From: Nevskiaceae bacterium
Lineage (GTDB): Bacteria; Pseudomonadota; Gammaproteobacteria; Nevskiales; Nevskiaceae
DNA: 64,000 nt
NCBI GenBank assembly: GCA_008012115.1
Contig: SSEB01000019.1
Span: 1 to 64,000 of the forward strand
Reading direction: 5' to 3'
Below are positions 26,328 to 35,413 of the stretch, in pieces (positions within the stretch are counted from its first letter, which is position 1; each line of letters starts with the position of its first letter). The position numbers and the translations under genes were made by a program. The notes beneath the pieces are model-generated. The model was given only the letters and a program-made list of their open reading frames with translations, made no database searches and was not told the origin of the DNA.

Positions 26328-27350
26328 ATGCACGATAGTAAAAAGCACTCAAAACAGGGCCCTGCGAAGATGGAGGTGAACGCGATTCCGAACGTGGTCG
26401 ATCCGGTCGACCAGTACATCGCCAAACTCTATCGCTCGGCGCTGGCGGTGCCCGCCACGGAATACCGGGTCTGGGCGCTGCGTGAACTGGGGCATCTGAT
26501 CGGACACGACGCGGGCATCTGGGGCAGTGGCAGCCTCAGCCGGTTGCGCTTCCATACTTGCACGGTCGCCGGTCTTCCGGACAGCTACCCGGCGGCTCTG
26601 GAAGCGACCACCGACATCAATCCGATCCTGCCGCGCATGCTGCAGAATCTCGACGAACCCGTCGACATGCGCGACGTGATGCGCGACAGCGAGTTCTTCG
26701 ACTCGGAAATCTACAAGCGCGTCTTTGGCCCGCACGGCATTTCCCGCATCCTGGCGACGGTGCATTTCGATCAGCGCAGCGGCCTCTACTCGCTGGTGTC
26801 GCTGTACCGCCGCGATCGCCGCCATGTATTCACCGCCGACGAGCGCGCTCGGCAGAAGCGCATCACCTACCATCTGTTCAGCGCGGTCTCGCACGCGTTC
26901 TTCCTGCACCTGGCCCGCGACCGTCAGCGCCCGCTCAACAGCGCGTCGGCGGTGGTCGACCAGGAGCGCTGCTTCCATCAGGCGCAGCCTCGCTTCCTCG
27001 ATCTGCTGGAACAGCATTTCCCCGGTCGCAACGATCCCTACACCCTGCCCTTCGACCTGCCAACGCCAGGGGAGACGCGCGTGATGGGCGAACTGTGCAT
27101 CCGCAGCGAACCCTACAACGACGTGTTCATCATCGATATCTGGCCAGCCGGTCCGCTCGACCGCCTGACACAGCGCGAGCGCGAGATCGTGCTGTCCGTC
27201 GCCCAGGGCCTGTCATTCAAACAGGCAGCGAAGAAGATCGGGGTGGCGCCCTCGACCGTTGCCAACCATCTGTACCGTGTCTATCGCAAGCTCGGCGTCT
27301 ACAGCCGCACCGAGCTGGCAGCGCTGGTGCACCCGGGCGCCAGAAGCTGA
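26328..27350 (+). CDS. LuxR-type (HTH) transcriptional regulator
   Basis: 340 residues from the ATG at 26328; an alternative ATG at 26370 would remove 14 charged residues, and neither has a good ribosome site. The C-terminal 65 residues form the LuxR/FixJ DNA-binding domain: LTQREREIVLSVAQGLSFKQ, then KKIGVAPSTVANHLYRVYRKL and the final helix. The N-terminal 260 residues have no motif that I can name; no receiver Asp pocket or acyl-homoserine-lactone-binding pattern is clear. No luxI-type gene is nearby. It may be a one-component sensor. It sits 47 bp before the rhodanese gene, divergent from the Calx-beta lipoprotein gene. Confidence 0.8.
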   Translation: MHDSKKHSKQGPAKMEVNAIPNVVDPVDQYIAKLYRSALAVPATEYRVWALRELGHLIGHDAGIWGSGSLSRLRFHTCTVAGLPDSYPAALEATTDINPILPRMLQNLDEPVDMRDVMRDSEFFDSEIYKRVFGPHGISRILATVHFDQRSGLYSLVSLYRRDRRHVFTADERARQKRITYHLFSAVSHAFFLHLARDRQRPLNSASAVVDQERCFHQAQPRFLDLLEQHFPGRNDPYTLPFDLPTPGETRVMGELCIRSEPYNDVFIIDIWPAGPLDRLTQREREIVLSVAQGLSFKQAAKKIGVAPSTVANHLYRVYRKLGVYSRTELAALVHPGARS

Positions 27351-27397
27351 AAAACGCTGTGCTAGACTCGCGCAGCTTCCGCTGACCCCGACCTGTC

Positions 27398-27709
27398 ATG
27401 CAGACCTTAACCCCCCAGCAGCTCAAGGAAAAAATGGCCTCGGGCCTCGTCGTGCTGGACGTGCGCCAGCCCGAGGAACTCGCGCTCGCCGCACTCGGCC
27501 AGACGATCAATATCCCGATGGCGGAACTGCCGGCGCGGCTGGGCGAATTGAATCCTCAGCAACCCATCGCCGTGCTCTGCCATCACGGCATGCGCAGCGA
27601 GATGGCCGCGCGCTTCCTCGAAAAGAACGGCTTCGTCGATGTCGCCAATGTCGCTGGCGGCATCGACGCCTGGTCCGCAACGGTCGATGCCAGCGTGCCG
27701 CGTTACTGA
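27398..27709 (+). CDS. Single-domain rhodanese
   Basis: 103 residues forming one rhodanese domain: VVLDVRQPEELA near the start, INIPMAELPARL, and the active-site loop CHHGMRSE with Cys as sulfur carrier (about residue 65), then GFVDVANVAGGIDAW. Single-domain rhodaneses move sulfane sulfur to acceptors. No signal peptide is seen, so it is cytoplasmic. It precedes the tolC-type gene by 29 bp, an arrangement seen in several gammaproteobacteria whose meaning is unclear. Confidence 0.9.
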   Translation: MQTLTPQQLKEKMASGLVVLDVRQPEELALAALGQTINIPMAELPARLGELNPQQPIAVLCHHGMRSEMAARFLEKNGFVDVANVAGGIDAWSATVDASVPRY

Positions 27710-27738
27710 ACATTCCCTCATCCGACCCGGGGCCCTTC

Positions 27739-29070
27739 ATGCGATTGACTGCCTTGTTCCTGTGCGCTGCCCTCGGCCTGCCGGGCGCCGCGCAAGCCAA
27801 CGAACTGCTGCACATCTACGAACTGGCGCAGCAGAACGATGCCCAGTTCCAGGCCGCCGCCGCGCAGCGCGATGCCGCCATCGAGGCCAAGCCGCAGGCA
27901 CGTGCCGCTTTCCTGCCGCAGATTTCGGCCGGCTACGCGCGTGGCCGTAACTACCAGAACACCAGCTACAACAACGTGACCGAATTCGGTCCACCTCGTC
28001 ACGACGTATTCACCTCCGACGGCCTGCAAGTCACGCTCAACCAGACGCTGTTCGACTGGCAGGCTTTCGAGAAGCTGCGCCAGTCCGATGACCAGGTGGC
28101 GCTGGCCGCTGCCGCCTACAATTCAGCGCAGCAGGGGCTGGTGCTGCGCGTCGCGCAGGCCTACTTCAATGTGCTCTCCGCCGCCGACAGCCTGCGCTCC
28201 AGCCAGGCCGAGAACGCTGCGCTCGAGCGGCAGCTCGATCTGGCCAAGAAACGCTTCGAGGTGGGTCTCGCCGCCATCACCGACGTACAGGATGCACAAG
28301 CCCGCTACGACCTCGTGCTGGCCACTCGCATCCAGGCCCAGCAGGCCTTGGACAACGCCAAGGAAGCGCTCGCGGTGATCACCGGCACCTCCGCCGCGCA
28401 ACTCACCACGCTGCAGGACGATTTCCCTCTGCCCTCGCCCGATCCCAGCAATATCGACCAGTGGGTCAGCAATGCCAAGAAAGGCAACTTCGACCTGCTG
28501 ACCGCGCAGTTGCAGGCGGATATTTCCAAGCGGGGCATCGACGTGGCGTGGGCCCGGCATCTGCCCACCGTCGGCCTGCTCGGTCAGTACTCTGACGGCG
28601 AGCAGGGCGGCCTGTTGGCTGCCCAGCAAACGACCAGACAGATACAGCTCCAGGTCAGTGTTCCCATTTTCTCTGGCGGCGCCACACAGTCGGGCGTGCG
28701 GCAGGCCAAGGCGACGTACCGGCAGTACCTGGCCCAGCTCGAAAACCAGACACGCCTCACCGAGCAGCAGACGCGCAGCGCCTACCTCGGAGTGCTTGCC
28801 GGCGGTGCGCTGGTCAAGGCGCGCAAGCAGGCCGTGCTGTCCAACACCACCGCACTGGACGCCAGCGAGACCGGCCTGCAGGTCGGCACGCGCACCCAGG
28901 TCGATGTCCTCAACGCCGAGCAATTGCTGTACACGGCCCAGCGCGACTACTACAAATCGCGTTATGACTATCTCTACGCCGTCCTGCAACTCAAGGCCGC
29001 AGCGGGCAAGCTCACCGTGCAGGATCTCGCCGAAATCGACCGTCTGCTGATCCCGGTTGCGGCGGGCTGA
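27739..29070 (+). CDS. tolC: TolC-family outer-membrane channel
   Basis: 443 residues with a signal peptide (MRLTALFLCAALGLPGAAQA). Two TolC repeats cover the mature part: the first begins NELLHIYELAQQNDAQFQAA, with QVTLNQTLFDWQAFEKL as its strand, and the second has VSVPIFSGGATQSGVRQAKA. Long helical heptads form the periplasmic tunnel. Such trimers accept substrates from tripartite efflux pumps and type I secretion. No pump gene lies beside it, as is usual for a housekeeping tolC. The ATG at 27739 is preferred over further upstream in-frame codons because it begins the signal peptide. A strong terminator follows. Confidence 0.93.
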   Translation: MRLTALFLCAALGLPGAAQANELLHIYELAQQNDAQFQAAAAQRDAAIEAKPQARAAFLPQISAGYARGRNYQNTSYNNVTEFGPPRHDVFTSDGLQVTLNQTLFDWQAFEKLRQSDDQVALAAAAYNSAQQGLVLRVAQAYFNVLSAADSLRSSQAENAALERQLDLAKKRFEVGLAAITDVQDAQARYDLVLATRIQAQQALDNAKEALAVITGTSAAQLTTLQDDFPLPSPDPSNIDQWVSNAKKGNFDLLTAQLQADISKRGIDVAWARHLPTVGLLGQYSDGEQGGLLAAQQTTRQIQLQVSVPIFSGGATQSGVRQAKATYRQYLAQLENQTRLTEQQTRSAYLGVLAGGALVKARKQAVLSNTTALDASETGLQVGTRTQVDVLNAEQLLYTAQRDYYKSRYDYLYAVLQLKAAAGKLTVQDLAEIDRLLIPVAAG

Positions 29071-29088
29071 TCCCGACATGATCAACCG

Positions 29089-29123
29089 GGCCCGTCCGTG
29101 GCATTGCCACGGACGGGCCTTTT
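29089..29123 (+). terminator. Rho-independent terminator after tolC
   Basis: A perfect 14-bp stem (29089-29102 with 29106-29119), loop ATT, then TTTT. It separates tolC from the SDR gene at 29140. Confidence 0.9.
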
Positions 29124-29139
29124 CATTTGCGGAGGGTGC

Positions 29140-30114
29140 ATGAGCACTGTCCTTGTCAGCGGCGGCTCCGGTTTCGTGGGGCGCAACCTGATTCGTGCGC
29201 TCGTACAGCGCGGTGATACCGTGCGGGCGCTCGCGCGCAGCGACAGCGCCGCGCGTGCCGTCGAGGCACTGGGCGCACACGCGGTTTACGGTGACCTTGT
29301 GGACACCGCGGGCCAGCGCGACGCCCTCGCCGGCTGCGCCACGGTCTTCCACGCCGCCGCGCTGGTGGCCGAGTGGGGACCTCGCCAGGAATTTGAAGCC
29401 GTCAATGTCGAAGGCACCCGGCAGCTGCTGGCCGCGGCACAGACCGCAGGTGTCTCCACCTTCGTGCACGTCAGCACGGAAGCCTGCTTTGCCGACGGTT
29501 CACCGTTGATCAACATCGACGAGACCCGGCCTTTTCCCGAACATCCCCTGCCGCGCTACCCCGCAACCAAAGCGCGGGCGGAACGCCTGGTGCTCGCCGC
29601 CAATACCGCCACGCTGCGCACGGTGGCGGTGCGTCCGCGGCTGATCTGGGGTGGTGACGACAGCTCGCTGCTGCCACAGATCGTCGACGCCGTGCGCCAA
29701 GGCCGCTTCGCCTGGATCGGCGGCGGACGGCACCTGAGCTCCACCTGCCATATCGACAACGTGATTGAAGGCTGCCTGTTGGCGGAACAACAAGGACGCG
29801 GCGGCCAGGCTTACTTCCTGAGCGACGGCGCTCCCTTGCCGTTTCGCGATTTCCTGAGCCGGCTGCTCGCCACGCAGGGCGTCGACGCCGGCGGACGTTC
29901 GCTGCCGCGCGGCCTGGCATGGACGCTGGGCGGTACCTGCGAGTGGCTCTGGGAGCACCTGCCGCTGCGGGGTGCGCCACCGGCGACGCGCATGGTCGCC
30001 AACCTGTTCGGGCAGGAAGTCACCGTCAACGACGGCAAAGCGCGGCGAGAGCTGGGCTATGTCGGCCGCATGTCCGTCGATGCCGGGCTGCGCGCCTTGG
30101 CCGGGCAAGGATAG
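29140..30114 (+). CDS. Extended SDR / 3-beta-hydroxysteroid dehydrogenase-like epimerase
   Basis: 324 residues. GGAGGG sits 4 bases before the ATG. The N-terminus has the NAD(P) Rossmann motif GGSGFVG (about residues 8-14), and the active site has the S-T-E region and YPATK (Tyr and Lys of the YxxxK pair, near residue 140). The pattern FHAAALVAEWG and VNVEGTRQLL is that of the 3-beta-HSD/NAD-dependent epimerase branch. Substrates in this branch include sterols, hopanoid-type molecules and sugars, and cannot be chosen here. It sits alone between the tolC terminator and the sulfate operon, so it may be its own transcription unit or read into the porin. Confidence 0.8.
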   Translation: MSTVLVSGGSGFVGRNLIRALVQRGDTVRALARSDSAARAVEALGAHAVYGDLVDTAGQRDALAGCATVFHAAALVAEWGPRQEFEAVNVEGTRQLLAAAQTAGVSTFVHVSTEACFADGSPLINIDETRPFPEHPLPRYPATKARAERLVLAANTATLRTVAVRPRLIWGGDDSSLLPQIVDAVRQGRFAWIGGGRHLSSTCHIDNVIEGCLLAEQQGRGGQAYFLSDGAPLPFRDFLSRLLATQGVDAGGRSLPRGLAWTLGGTCEWLWEHLPLRGAPPATRMVANLFGQEVTVNDGKARRELGYVGRMSVDAGLRALAGQG

Positions 30115-30208
30115 ATATTTTCTGTTATATAAAAACAACTTAATATTCTTTTTAATTTTTCCCTGTCATCTTCAACATTGCGCCACCCAATCACGGAGTG
30201 GACATCAC
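30115..30208 (+). promoter_or_regulatory. AT-rich leader of the sulfate uptake operon
   Basis: 94 bp without a gene, with a very AT-rich stretch (30116-30168) ahead of the porin. TATTCT around 30142 may be a -10 box. CTGTTAT and CTGTCAT occur but not with the 11-bp spacing of a Pho box. In other gammaproteobacteria CysB activates such operons at AT-rich sites, so CysB control is plausible but no consensus was matched. Confidence 0.35.
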
Positions 30209-31624
30209 ATGTTGCAGAAAAAGAATTTCAAGGGAGCTTTCCAGCTGTCACTGGTCGCGCTGGCCGCTGGCGCCTTCTCGGCGCAGAGCTTTGCCGCCGA
30301 GAGCGACGCCAGCGTGCAGGATCTCGACCAGCGCGTCCGCATTCTCGAGCGCCAGCTCGAGATTCAGAAAGAAGAAGCGGACGCCAAAGCCAAGGAAGCT
30401 GCCGTGGTCACGGCAGACAGCAAGGGCTTTTCGATCAAGAACGCCAAGGGCGATTACGAGTTGCAGTTCCACAGCCTGATTCAGGCCGACGCGCGCTTCT
30501 ACAACGGCGACAGCCTGGGTGGCACGCCGGGTCGCCTGAGCGACAACTTCCTGCTGCGCCGTGTCGAGCCGACGCTGTCCGGCAGCCTCGGCAAGTACGT
30601 CGGCTTCCTGGTCACGCCGGAATTCGGCGGCAACTCGCCCGCCCTGCTCGATTTCTGGGGTGAACTGCGCTTCGACCCGGCCGCCAATGTCCGTGCGGGG
30701 CGTTTCAAGGAACCGGTTGGACTCGAGAACCTGCAATCCAGCGGCGCACTGACCTTCATCGAGCGTGGCCTGCCGACAGACCTCGTGCCCGGCCGCGACA
30801 TCGGCCTGCAGGTGCACGGTCAGCTCCTGTCGCAGACGCTGAGCTACGCCGTGGGCTACTTCAACGGCGCTGCCGATGGTGGCGATGCCACCCCGCCGGA
30901 TACGGACAACCGCCATGACCTGGCTGCCCGCCTCTTCGCCGAGCCGTTCAAGAACAATCCGGGCATCGTGCAAAACCTCGGCGTCGGGATCGCCGGCACC
31001 ATCGGCTCCGTGGCCGGTACCGCAGGCTCCGGCGCGGGGACTGCCGCCAACAGCGCCGCCATCGTCAGCGGCTACAAGACGGTCGGCCAGAACACCTTCT
31101 TCAGCTATCGCGGCGCGACCGTGGCGGAGGGCACGCGCTCGCACCTGTCGCCGCAGGCGTATTGGTACTACAACAACTACGGGGTGCTCGCCGAGTACGT
31201 GATTTCGCGGCAGCGTCTCGTCAACGGCGCCAATGCCGGCAGCATCAAGAACCAGGCCTATGAAGTCACGGCCAGCTACGTGATCACCGGCGAGGACACC
31301 GGCTACAAGGGGGTCAAGCCGCAGTCGCCCTTCCGCCTGGGCGCTGACGGCTGGGGTGCGTTCGAAGTGGCCGCCCGCACCGGTGGCATCAACATCGATT
31401 CCCGTGCCTTTGCCGGCGCCGGCACCAGCAGCTTCGCGGATATCACCAGCAGCGCGCAGGTCGCCCGCGAGTACGGCGTGGCGTTCAACTGGTATCTCAA
31501 CAACAACGCCAAGGTGGCGGTGAACTACGAGGAGACCCGTTTCGACGGTGGCGCCACTGCTGCCCAGGGCGGCAACCGTCAGAACGAGCGCGCCATCCTC
31601 GCCCGCCTGCAAGTGGCCTTCTAA
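30209..31624 (+). CDS. OprO/OprP-type outer-membrane porin of the sulfate operon
   Basis: 471 residues. The ATG at 30209 starts a signal peptide (MLQKKNFKGAFQLSLVALAA ... FAA). A short coiled coil (VQDLDQRVRILERQLEIQK) anchors the trimer, as in OprP/OprO. The barrel follows, with strand-like pairs and the motif AGRFKEPVGLENLQSSGALTFIERG. It ends ILARLQVAF, the aromatic C-terminus of outer-membrane barrels. The family takes up phosphate, pyrophosphate or other anions. The sbp gene begins 24 bp downstream, so this porin very probably admits sulfate for the operon. Confidence 0.85.
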   Translation: MLQKKNFKGAFQLSLVALAAGAFSAQSFAAESDASVQDLDQRVRILERQLEIQKEEADAKAKEAAVVTADSKGFSIKNAKGDYELQFHSLIQADARFYNGDSLGGTPGRLSDNFLLRRVEPTLSGSLGKYVGFLVTPEFGGNSPALLDFWGELRFDPAANVRAGRFKEPVGLENLQSSGALTFIERGLPTDLVPGRDIGLQVHGQLLSQTLSYAVGYFNGAADGGDATPPDTDNRHDLAARLFAEPFKNNPGIVQNLGVGIAGTIGSVAGTAGSGAGTAANSAAIVSGYKTVGQNTFFSYRGATVAEGTRSHLSPQAYWYYNNYGVLAEYVISRQRLVNGANAGSIKNQAYEVTASYVITGEDTGYKGVKPQSPFRLGADGWGAFEVAARTGGINIDSRAFAGAGTSSFADITSSAQVAREYGVAFNWYLNNNAKVAVNYEETRFDGGATAAQGGNRQNERAILARLQVAF

Positions 31625-31648
31625 TCTCCAGAAAAAACGGACCTCGCA

Positions 31649-32653
31649 ATGAAAATCTCGAAAACCCTATCGGCAGCGCTGGCAACAGCGCTGCTCATTC
31701 CGGCCGTCAGTCACGCCGCCAACGTGCAGTTGCTCAACGTTTCCTACGATCCCACGCGCGAGCTGTATCGCGACATCAACGCCAAGTTCGCGGAACAGTG
31801 GAAAGCCAAGACCGGCGACACGGTGACGATCCAGCAGTCGCATGGCGGCTCGGGCAAGCAGGCTCGCGCCATCATCGACGGTCTGGAAGCGGACGTCGCC
31901 ACGCTCGGCCTGGGCTATGACGTCGACGCGCTCTCCGAAAAGGGCAAGCTGATTCCGAAGGACTGGCAGAAGCGCCTGCCCAATAATTCGGCTCCCTACA
32001 CCTCGACCATCGTGTTTCTCGTCCGCAAGGGCAATCCCAAGGGCATCAAGGACTGGAACGATCTGGTCAAGCCCGGCGTCTCGGTGATTTCGCCCAATCC
32101 CAAGACCAGTGGCGGCGCGCGCTGGAACTATCTGGCGGCCTGGGCCTACGCCCAGAAGCAGTCGGGAGGCGACGAGGCCAAGACCCGTGATTTCCTCACC
32201 CGGCTCTACAAGAACGTGCCGGTGCTGGACTCCGGTGCCCGCGGCGCCACCACCACGTTCGTGCAGCGCGGCATCGGCGACGTGCTGATCGCCTGGGAAA
32301 ACGAGGCCTTCTTGGCGCTCGACGAGTTTGGCGCCGGCAAGTTCGAGATCGTCGCCCCGTCGATTTCGATACTGGCGGAGCCGCCGGTCACCGTCGTCGA
32401 CAAATTCGTCGACAAGCACGGTACGCGCAAGGTCGCCGAGGCTTATCTCCAGTTCCTCTACAGTGACGAGGCGCAGGAAATCATTGCCAAGGACTACTAC
32501 CGGCCGATCAACCCCGCCATCGCCGCCAAGTACGCCTCGCGCTATCCCAAGCTGAACCTCGTCACCATTGCCGACTTCGGCGGCTGGAGCAAGGCGCAGA
32601 ACACGCACTTCGCCGACGGCGGAGTGTTCGATCAGATCTACGGCGTGAAGTAA
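31649..32653 (+). CDS. sbp: Sulfate-binding protein (ABC transporter)
   Basis: 334 residues with a signal peptide ([23 protein letters not shown]) and the Sbp/CysP pattern: [41 protein letters not shown], and the anion site near [19 protein letters not shown]. The periplasmic protein binds sulfate (or thiosulfate) and delivers it to CysT-CysW. A second Sbp paralogue is encoded 897 bp downstream in the same operon. It is followed by the Mop gene after 4 bp. Confidence 0.92.
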   Translation: MKISKTLSAALATALLIPAVSHAANVQLLNVSYDPTRELYRDINAKFAEQWKAKTGDTVTIQQSHGGSGKQARAIIDGLEADVATLGLGYDVDALSEKGKLIPKDWQKRLPNNSAPYTSTIVFLVRKGNPKGIKDWNDLVKPGVSVISPNPKTSGGARWNYLAAWAYAQKQSGGDEAKTRDFLTRLYKNVPVLDSGARGATTTFVQRGIGDVLIAWENEAFLALDEFGAGKFEIVAPSISILAEPPVTVVDKFVDKHGTRKVAEAYLQFLYSDEAQEIIAKDYYRPINPAIAAKYASRYPKLNLVTIADFGGWSKAQNTHFADGGVFDQIYGVK

Positions 32654-32657
32654 GGCC

Positions 32658-32876
32658 ATGAGCATCACCGCCATCAACACCCGCAACCAGTTCCGCGGCA
32701 CGATCGTCGGCATCAATCGCGGTCCCATCGTCTCGGAAGTCGAGATCGAAACCGCGGCTGGCATCGTCGGCGCCATCGTCACCTCCAGCTCCATCGACAA
32801 TCTGCGCTTGCAGGTCGGTAACGAGGCACTGGCGATTTTCAAGGCGACCGAAGTGCTGGTGGCCAAACTCGGCTGA
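32658..32876 (+). CDS. Molbindin-like TOBE-domain protein (Mop)
   Basis: 72 residues that make up a single TOBE/Mop domain: RNQFRGTIVGINRGPIVSEVEIE and IVTSSSIDNLRLQVGNEALAIFKATEV. Mop proteins form hexamers that hold molybdate or tungstate in the cytoplasm. Its place between sbp and an amidotransferase inside a sulfate operon is unusual: it may sense or buffer a tetrahedral oxyanion, possibly molybdate entering with sulfate. The start has AAGG only 3 bp upstream. Confidence 0.9.
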   Translation: MSITAINTRNQFRGTIVGINRGPIVSEVEIETAAGIVGAIVTSSSIDNLRLQVGNEALAIFKATEVLVAKLG

Positions 32877-32898
32877 AAGAACGTTCTGGAGCAAGCCC

Positions 32899-33522
32899 AT
32901 GTGCCTCATCATCCATAAACCGCGCGGCGTCGAAATCCCTGCGGATCTTCTGGAAGCTGCCGTCTCGCTGAACCGGGACGGCTGGGGGCTCATGGGCTTC
33001 TCTCCGCAGGGCAACCTGCTGGTCGAGCGCCATGCCCAGGTGGTTCTCGCGGACATCCTCGACACCGAGCGTCGTCACCGCGATGCCGAATACGTCCTAC
33101 ACCTGCGCAAGCGCACGCGCGGTGCGGCCAATGCCGACAACGCCCATCCCTTCAAGGTGGTCGACGGCGTTTACATCATGCACAACGGCACCATCAAGCT
33201 GGATACGCGCGTCGCCGGCATGTCGGACAGTTGGCACTTTGTCAGCGATATCCTGCGGCCGCTGGCCCAGCGCCGTCCTGGCGTGCTGCTCGACAATGCC
33301 TTTCTCCGCCTGCTCGAGATCGCCGTCAAACCCGAGAACAAGCTCGCCCTGCTCGACTATCCCTCGCGCCGCATCGTGCTGCTCAACCGCGCACATGGCG
33401 CGGAATTCGACGGACTCTGGCTGAGCAGCACGCGCTGGATCGACCGGCGACTGCTGCCGCTGGCCACCACGCCGCAGCCGCAGGAGCGCAGCTATGCCCC
33501 ATCGGAAATCCGCTTCCTGTGA
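32899..33522 (+). CDS. Ntn-hydrolase, class II glutamine amidotransferase-like
   Basis: 207 residues beginning MCLIIHKP, so after Met removal Cys becomes the N-terminal nucleophile typical of class II amidotransferases. RDGWGLMGF (about 33-41), LHLRKRTRGAANADNAHPF and the VDGVYIMHNGTI segment support the fold (glutamine-binding Asn-Gly). GGAG lies 7 bp before the ATG. No acceptor domain is fused, so the reaction is unknown; it may be an amidase or a signalling hydrolase. It lies inside the sulfate operon, between Mop and the second sbp, with gaps of 22 and 28 bp, which is an uncommon companion of sulfate uptake genes. Confidence 0.75.
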   Translation: MCLIIHKPRGVEIPADLLEAAVSLNRDGWGLMGFSPQGNLLVERHAQVVLADILDTERRHRDAEYVLHLRKRTRGAANADNAHPFKVVDGVYIMHNGTIKLDTRVAGMSDSWHFVSDILRPLAQRRPGVLLDNAFLRLLEIAVKPENKLALLDYPSRRIVLLNRAHGAEFDGLWLSSTRWIDRRLLPLATTPQPQERSYAPSEIRFL

Positions 33523-33550
33523 CCCTGCACCGCATTTTTAGCGAGCTGCC

Positions 33551-34552
33551 ATGACCCGAAGATCCCTGCTGCTTCTCTTGACCTTCATCCTGGCACTGGA
33601 CGCCCGCGTGGCGTCGGCCGGAAATGAACTGCTCAACGCGTCGTATGACGTGACGCGCGGCTTCTACCGAGACTTCAATCCGGCCTTTGCCGCCGACTGG
33701 AAACAGAAAACCGGCGAGGATGTCCGCATCAATCAGTCGCACGGCGGCTCCACCAAGCAGGCCCGCGCCATCATCGATGGCCTGGAGGCGGATGTGGTGA
33801 CCTCCAACAACCCGCTCGACATCGATGCCATCGTCGACAAGGCCCACCTGATTCCGAGGGACTGGGCATCGAAATTCCCGCACAACAGCGCGCCGTCCTG
33901 GTCGACCATCCTGTTCGTCGTGCGCAAGGGCAATCCCAAGGGCATCCGGGACTGGAGCGACCTCGCCAAGCCCGGTGTCTCGGTGATCGTGCCCAACCCC
34001 AAGACTTCCGGCAACGGTCGCTACAGCTATCTCGCCGCATGGGAATGGGCCAAGCGCAACAATGGCGGCAATGAAGCCGCCGCACGCGACTTCGTCACCC
34101 GCCTGTTCCGCCATGTGCCGGTGCTGGACACCGGTGGCCGCGGCGCCACCACCACCTTCGCCCATCGCGGCATCGGCGATGTGCTGCTGACCTTCGAGAA
34201 CGAGGTGCGCCTCATCCAGAGCGAGCTCGGCGACCGCTTCGAGGTGGTCGTGCCGTCACTGACCGTGCGCGCCGACAACCCGGTGGCCGTGGTCGAGAAA
34301 GTGGCGGCGAAGAAAGGTACGACCCGAGTGGCGCAGGCCTACCTCGCGTTCCACTATTCCGACGCCGGTCAAGAACTATTTGCGAATAACGATATTCGCC
34401 CCGTGAATGATGCCATTCTGAAAAAATACGCCTCGCGCTTTCCGCCGCTCAACACCTTCGATGTCGACCAGGCTTTCGGTGGCTGGGCCCGGGCTCAGGC
34501 GGTACATTTCGCTGATGGCGGCATTTTCGACCAGATTTATCAAGGCAACTGA
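33551..34552 (+). CDS. sbp: Second sulfate-binding protein paralogue
   Basis: 333 residues with a signal peptide and the same Sbp pattern as the gene at 31649 ([60 protein letters not shown]), but clearly diverged in the rest. Two such binding proteins in one operon suggest different affinity or different anions (sulfate and thiosulfate). cysT starts 3 bp after its stop. Whether the duplication is local or old cannot be judged from one window. Confidence 0.92.
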   Translation: MTRRSLLLLLTFILALDARVASAGNELLNASYDVTRGFYRDFNPAFAADWKQKTGEDVRINQSHGGSTKQARAIIDGLEADVVTSNNPLDIDAIVDKAHLIPRDWASKFPHNSAPSWSTILFVVRKGNPKGIRDWSDLAKPGVSVIVPNPKTSGNGRYSYLAAWEWAKRNNGGNEAAARDFVTRLFRHVPVLDTGGRGATTTFAHRGIGDVLLTFENEVRLIQSELGDRFEVVVPSLTVRADNPVAVVEKVAAKKGTTRVAQAYLAFHYSDAGQELFANNDIRPVNDAILKKYASRFPPLNTFDVDQAFGGWARAQAVHFADGGIFDQIYQGN

Positions 34553-34555
34553 TTC

Positions 34556-35413
34556 ATGACCACCGTGTCCAAAGCGGGGCGGCGCAAGCCGCCCCGCTCC
34601 GTTATTCCCGGCTTCGGCATCACGCTCGGCTTCACGCTGGCCTACCTGTCGCTGATCGTGCTGATTCCGCTGGCCGGCGTGTTCTTCAAGAGCGCCGGCC
34701 TGGGCTGGGAGGGCATCTGGCACGTGGTCAGCTCGCCACGCGTGCTGGCCGCGCTCAAGCTCAGCTTTGGTGCCGCCCTGATCGCCGCCCTGATCAACGC
34801 CGTGTTCGGGCCGCTGGTGGCCTGGGTCTTCGTGCGCTACCGCTTCCCCGGCAAGCGCTTCTTCGACGCCGTCATCGACCTGCCGTTTGCGCTGCCCACG
34901 GCGGTCGCCGGCATCGCGCTGACCGCGCTCTACTCCGCCAACGGCTGGGTCGGGCAATTTCTGGAGCCGCTGGGCATCAAGGTCGCCTTCACCCCCGTCG
35001 GCGTCATCGTCGCCATGACCTTCATCGGCCTGCCCTTCGTGGTCCGCACCGTGCAGCCGGTCTTGGAGGAAGCCGAGAAGGAGCTGGAAGAGGCGGCGGC
35101 GACGCTCGGCGCCAGCCGCTGGCAGACCATCAGCCAGGTGATTCTGCCGACCGTGCTGCCGGCGCTGCTGACCGGCTTCGCCCTGGCCTTCGCGCGCGCG
35201 GTCGGCGAATACGGCTCGGTGATCTTCATCGCCGGCAATTTGCCGATGGTCTCGGAGATCGCGCCCCTGCTGATCATCATCAAGCTGGAAGAATTTGATT
35301 ACGCGGGCGCCACCGCCATCGCCGCGACCATGCTGGTGCTGTCGTTCAGCCTGCTGCTGATGATCAATGGCCTGCAGGCCTGGGCGCGCCGGAGGCACGG
35401 TCATGGCCGCTAG
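34556..35413 (+). CDS. cysT: Sulfate ABC transporter permease CysT
   Basis: 285 residues with about six membrane segments, the inner-membrane half-channel paired with CysW. The cytoplasmic coupling loop has [19 protein letters not shown], the EAA motif that contacts CysA, and [19 protein letters not shown] is the conserved segment of the sulfate/molybdate permease family. It overlaps cysW by 11 bp, so translation is coupled. Confidence 0.93.
   Translation: MTTVSKAGRRKPPRSVIPGFGITLGFTLAYLSLIVLIPLAGVFFKSAGLGWEGIWHVVSSPRVLAALKLSFGAALIAALINAVFGPLVAWVFVRYRFPGKRFFDAVIDLPFALPTAVAGIALTALYSANGWVGQFLEPLGIKVAFTPVGVIVAMTFIGLPFVVRTVQPVLEEAEKELEEAAATLGASRWQTISQVILPTVLPALLTGFALAFARAVGEYGSVIFIAGNLPMVSEIAPLLIIIKLEEFDYAGATAIAATMLVLSFSLLLMINGLQAWARRRHGHGR

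Noticed and set aside
30124-30169. AT-rich stretch starting GTTATA upstream of the porin as a ninth 112-bp element
   Set aside because: At the required offsets (30091-30100 and 30193-30202) there are no CCACCCGCTG/CAGCGGGTGG ends, and the stretch is not palindromic.
30115-30208. Pho box upstream of the OprO/P-type porin
   Set aside because: CTGTTAT and CTGTCAT are present singly, not as two direct repeats 11 bp apart; the operon content points to sulfate.
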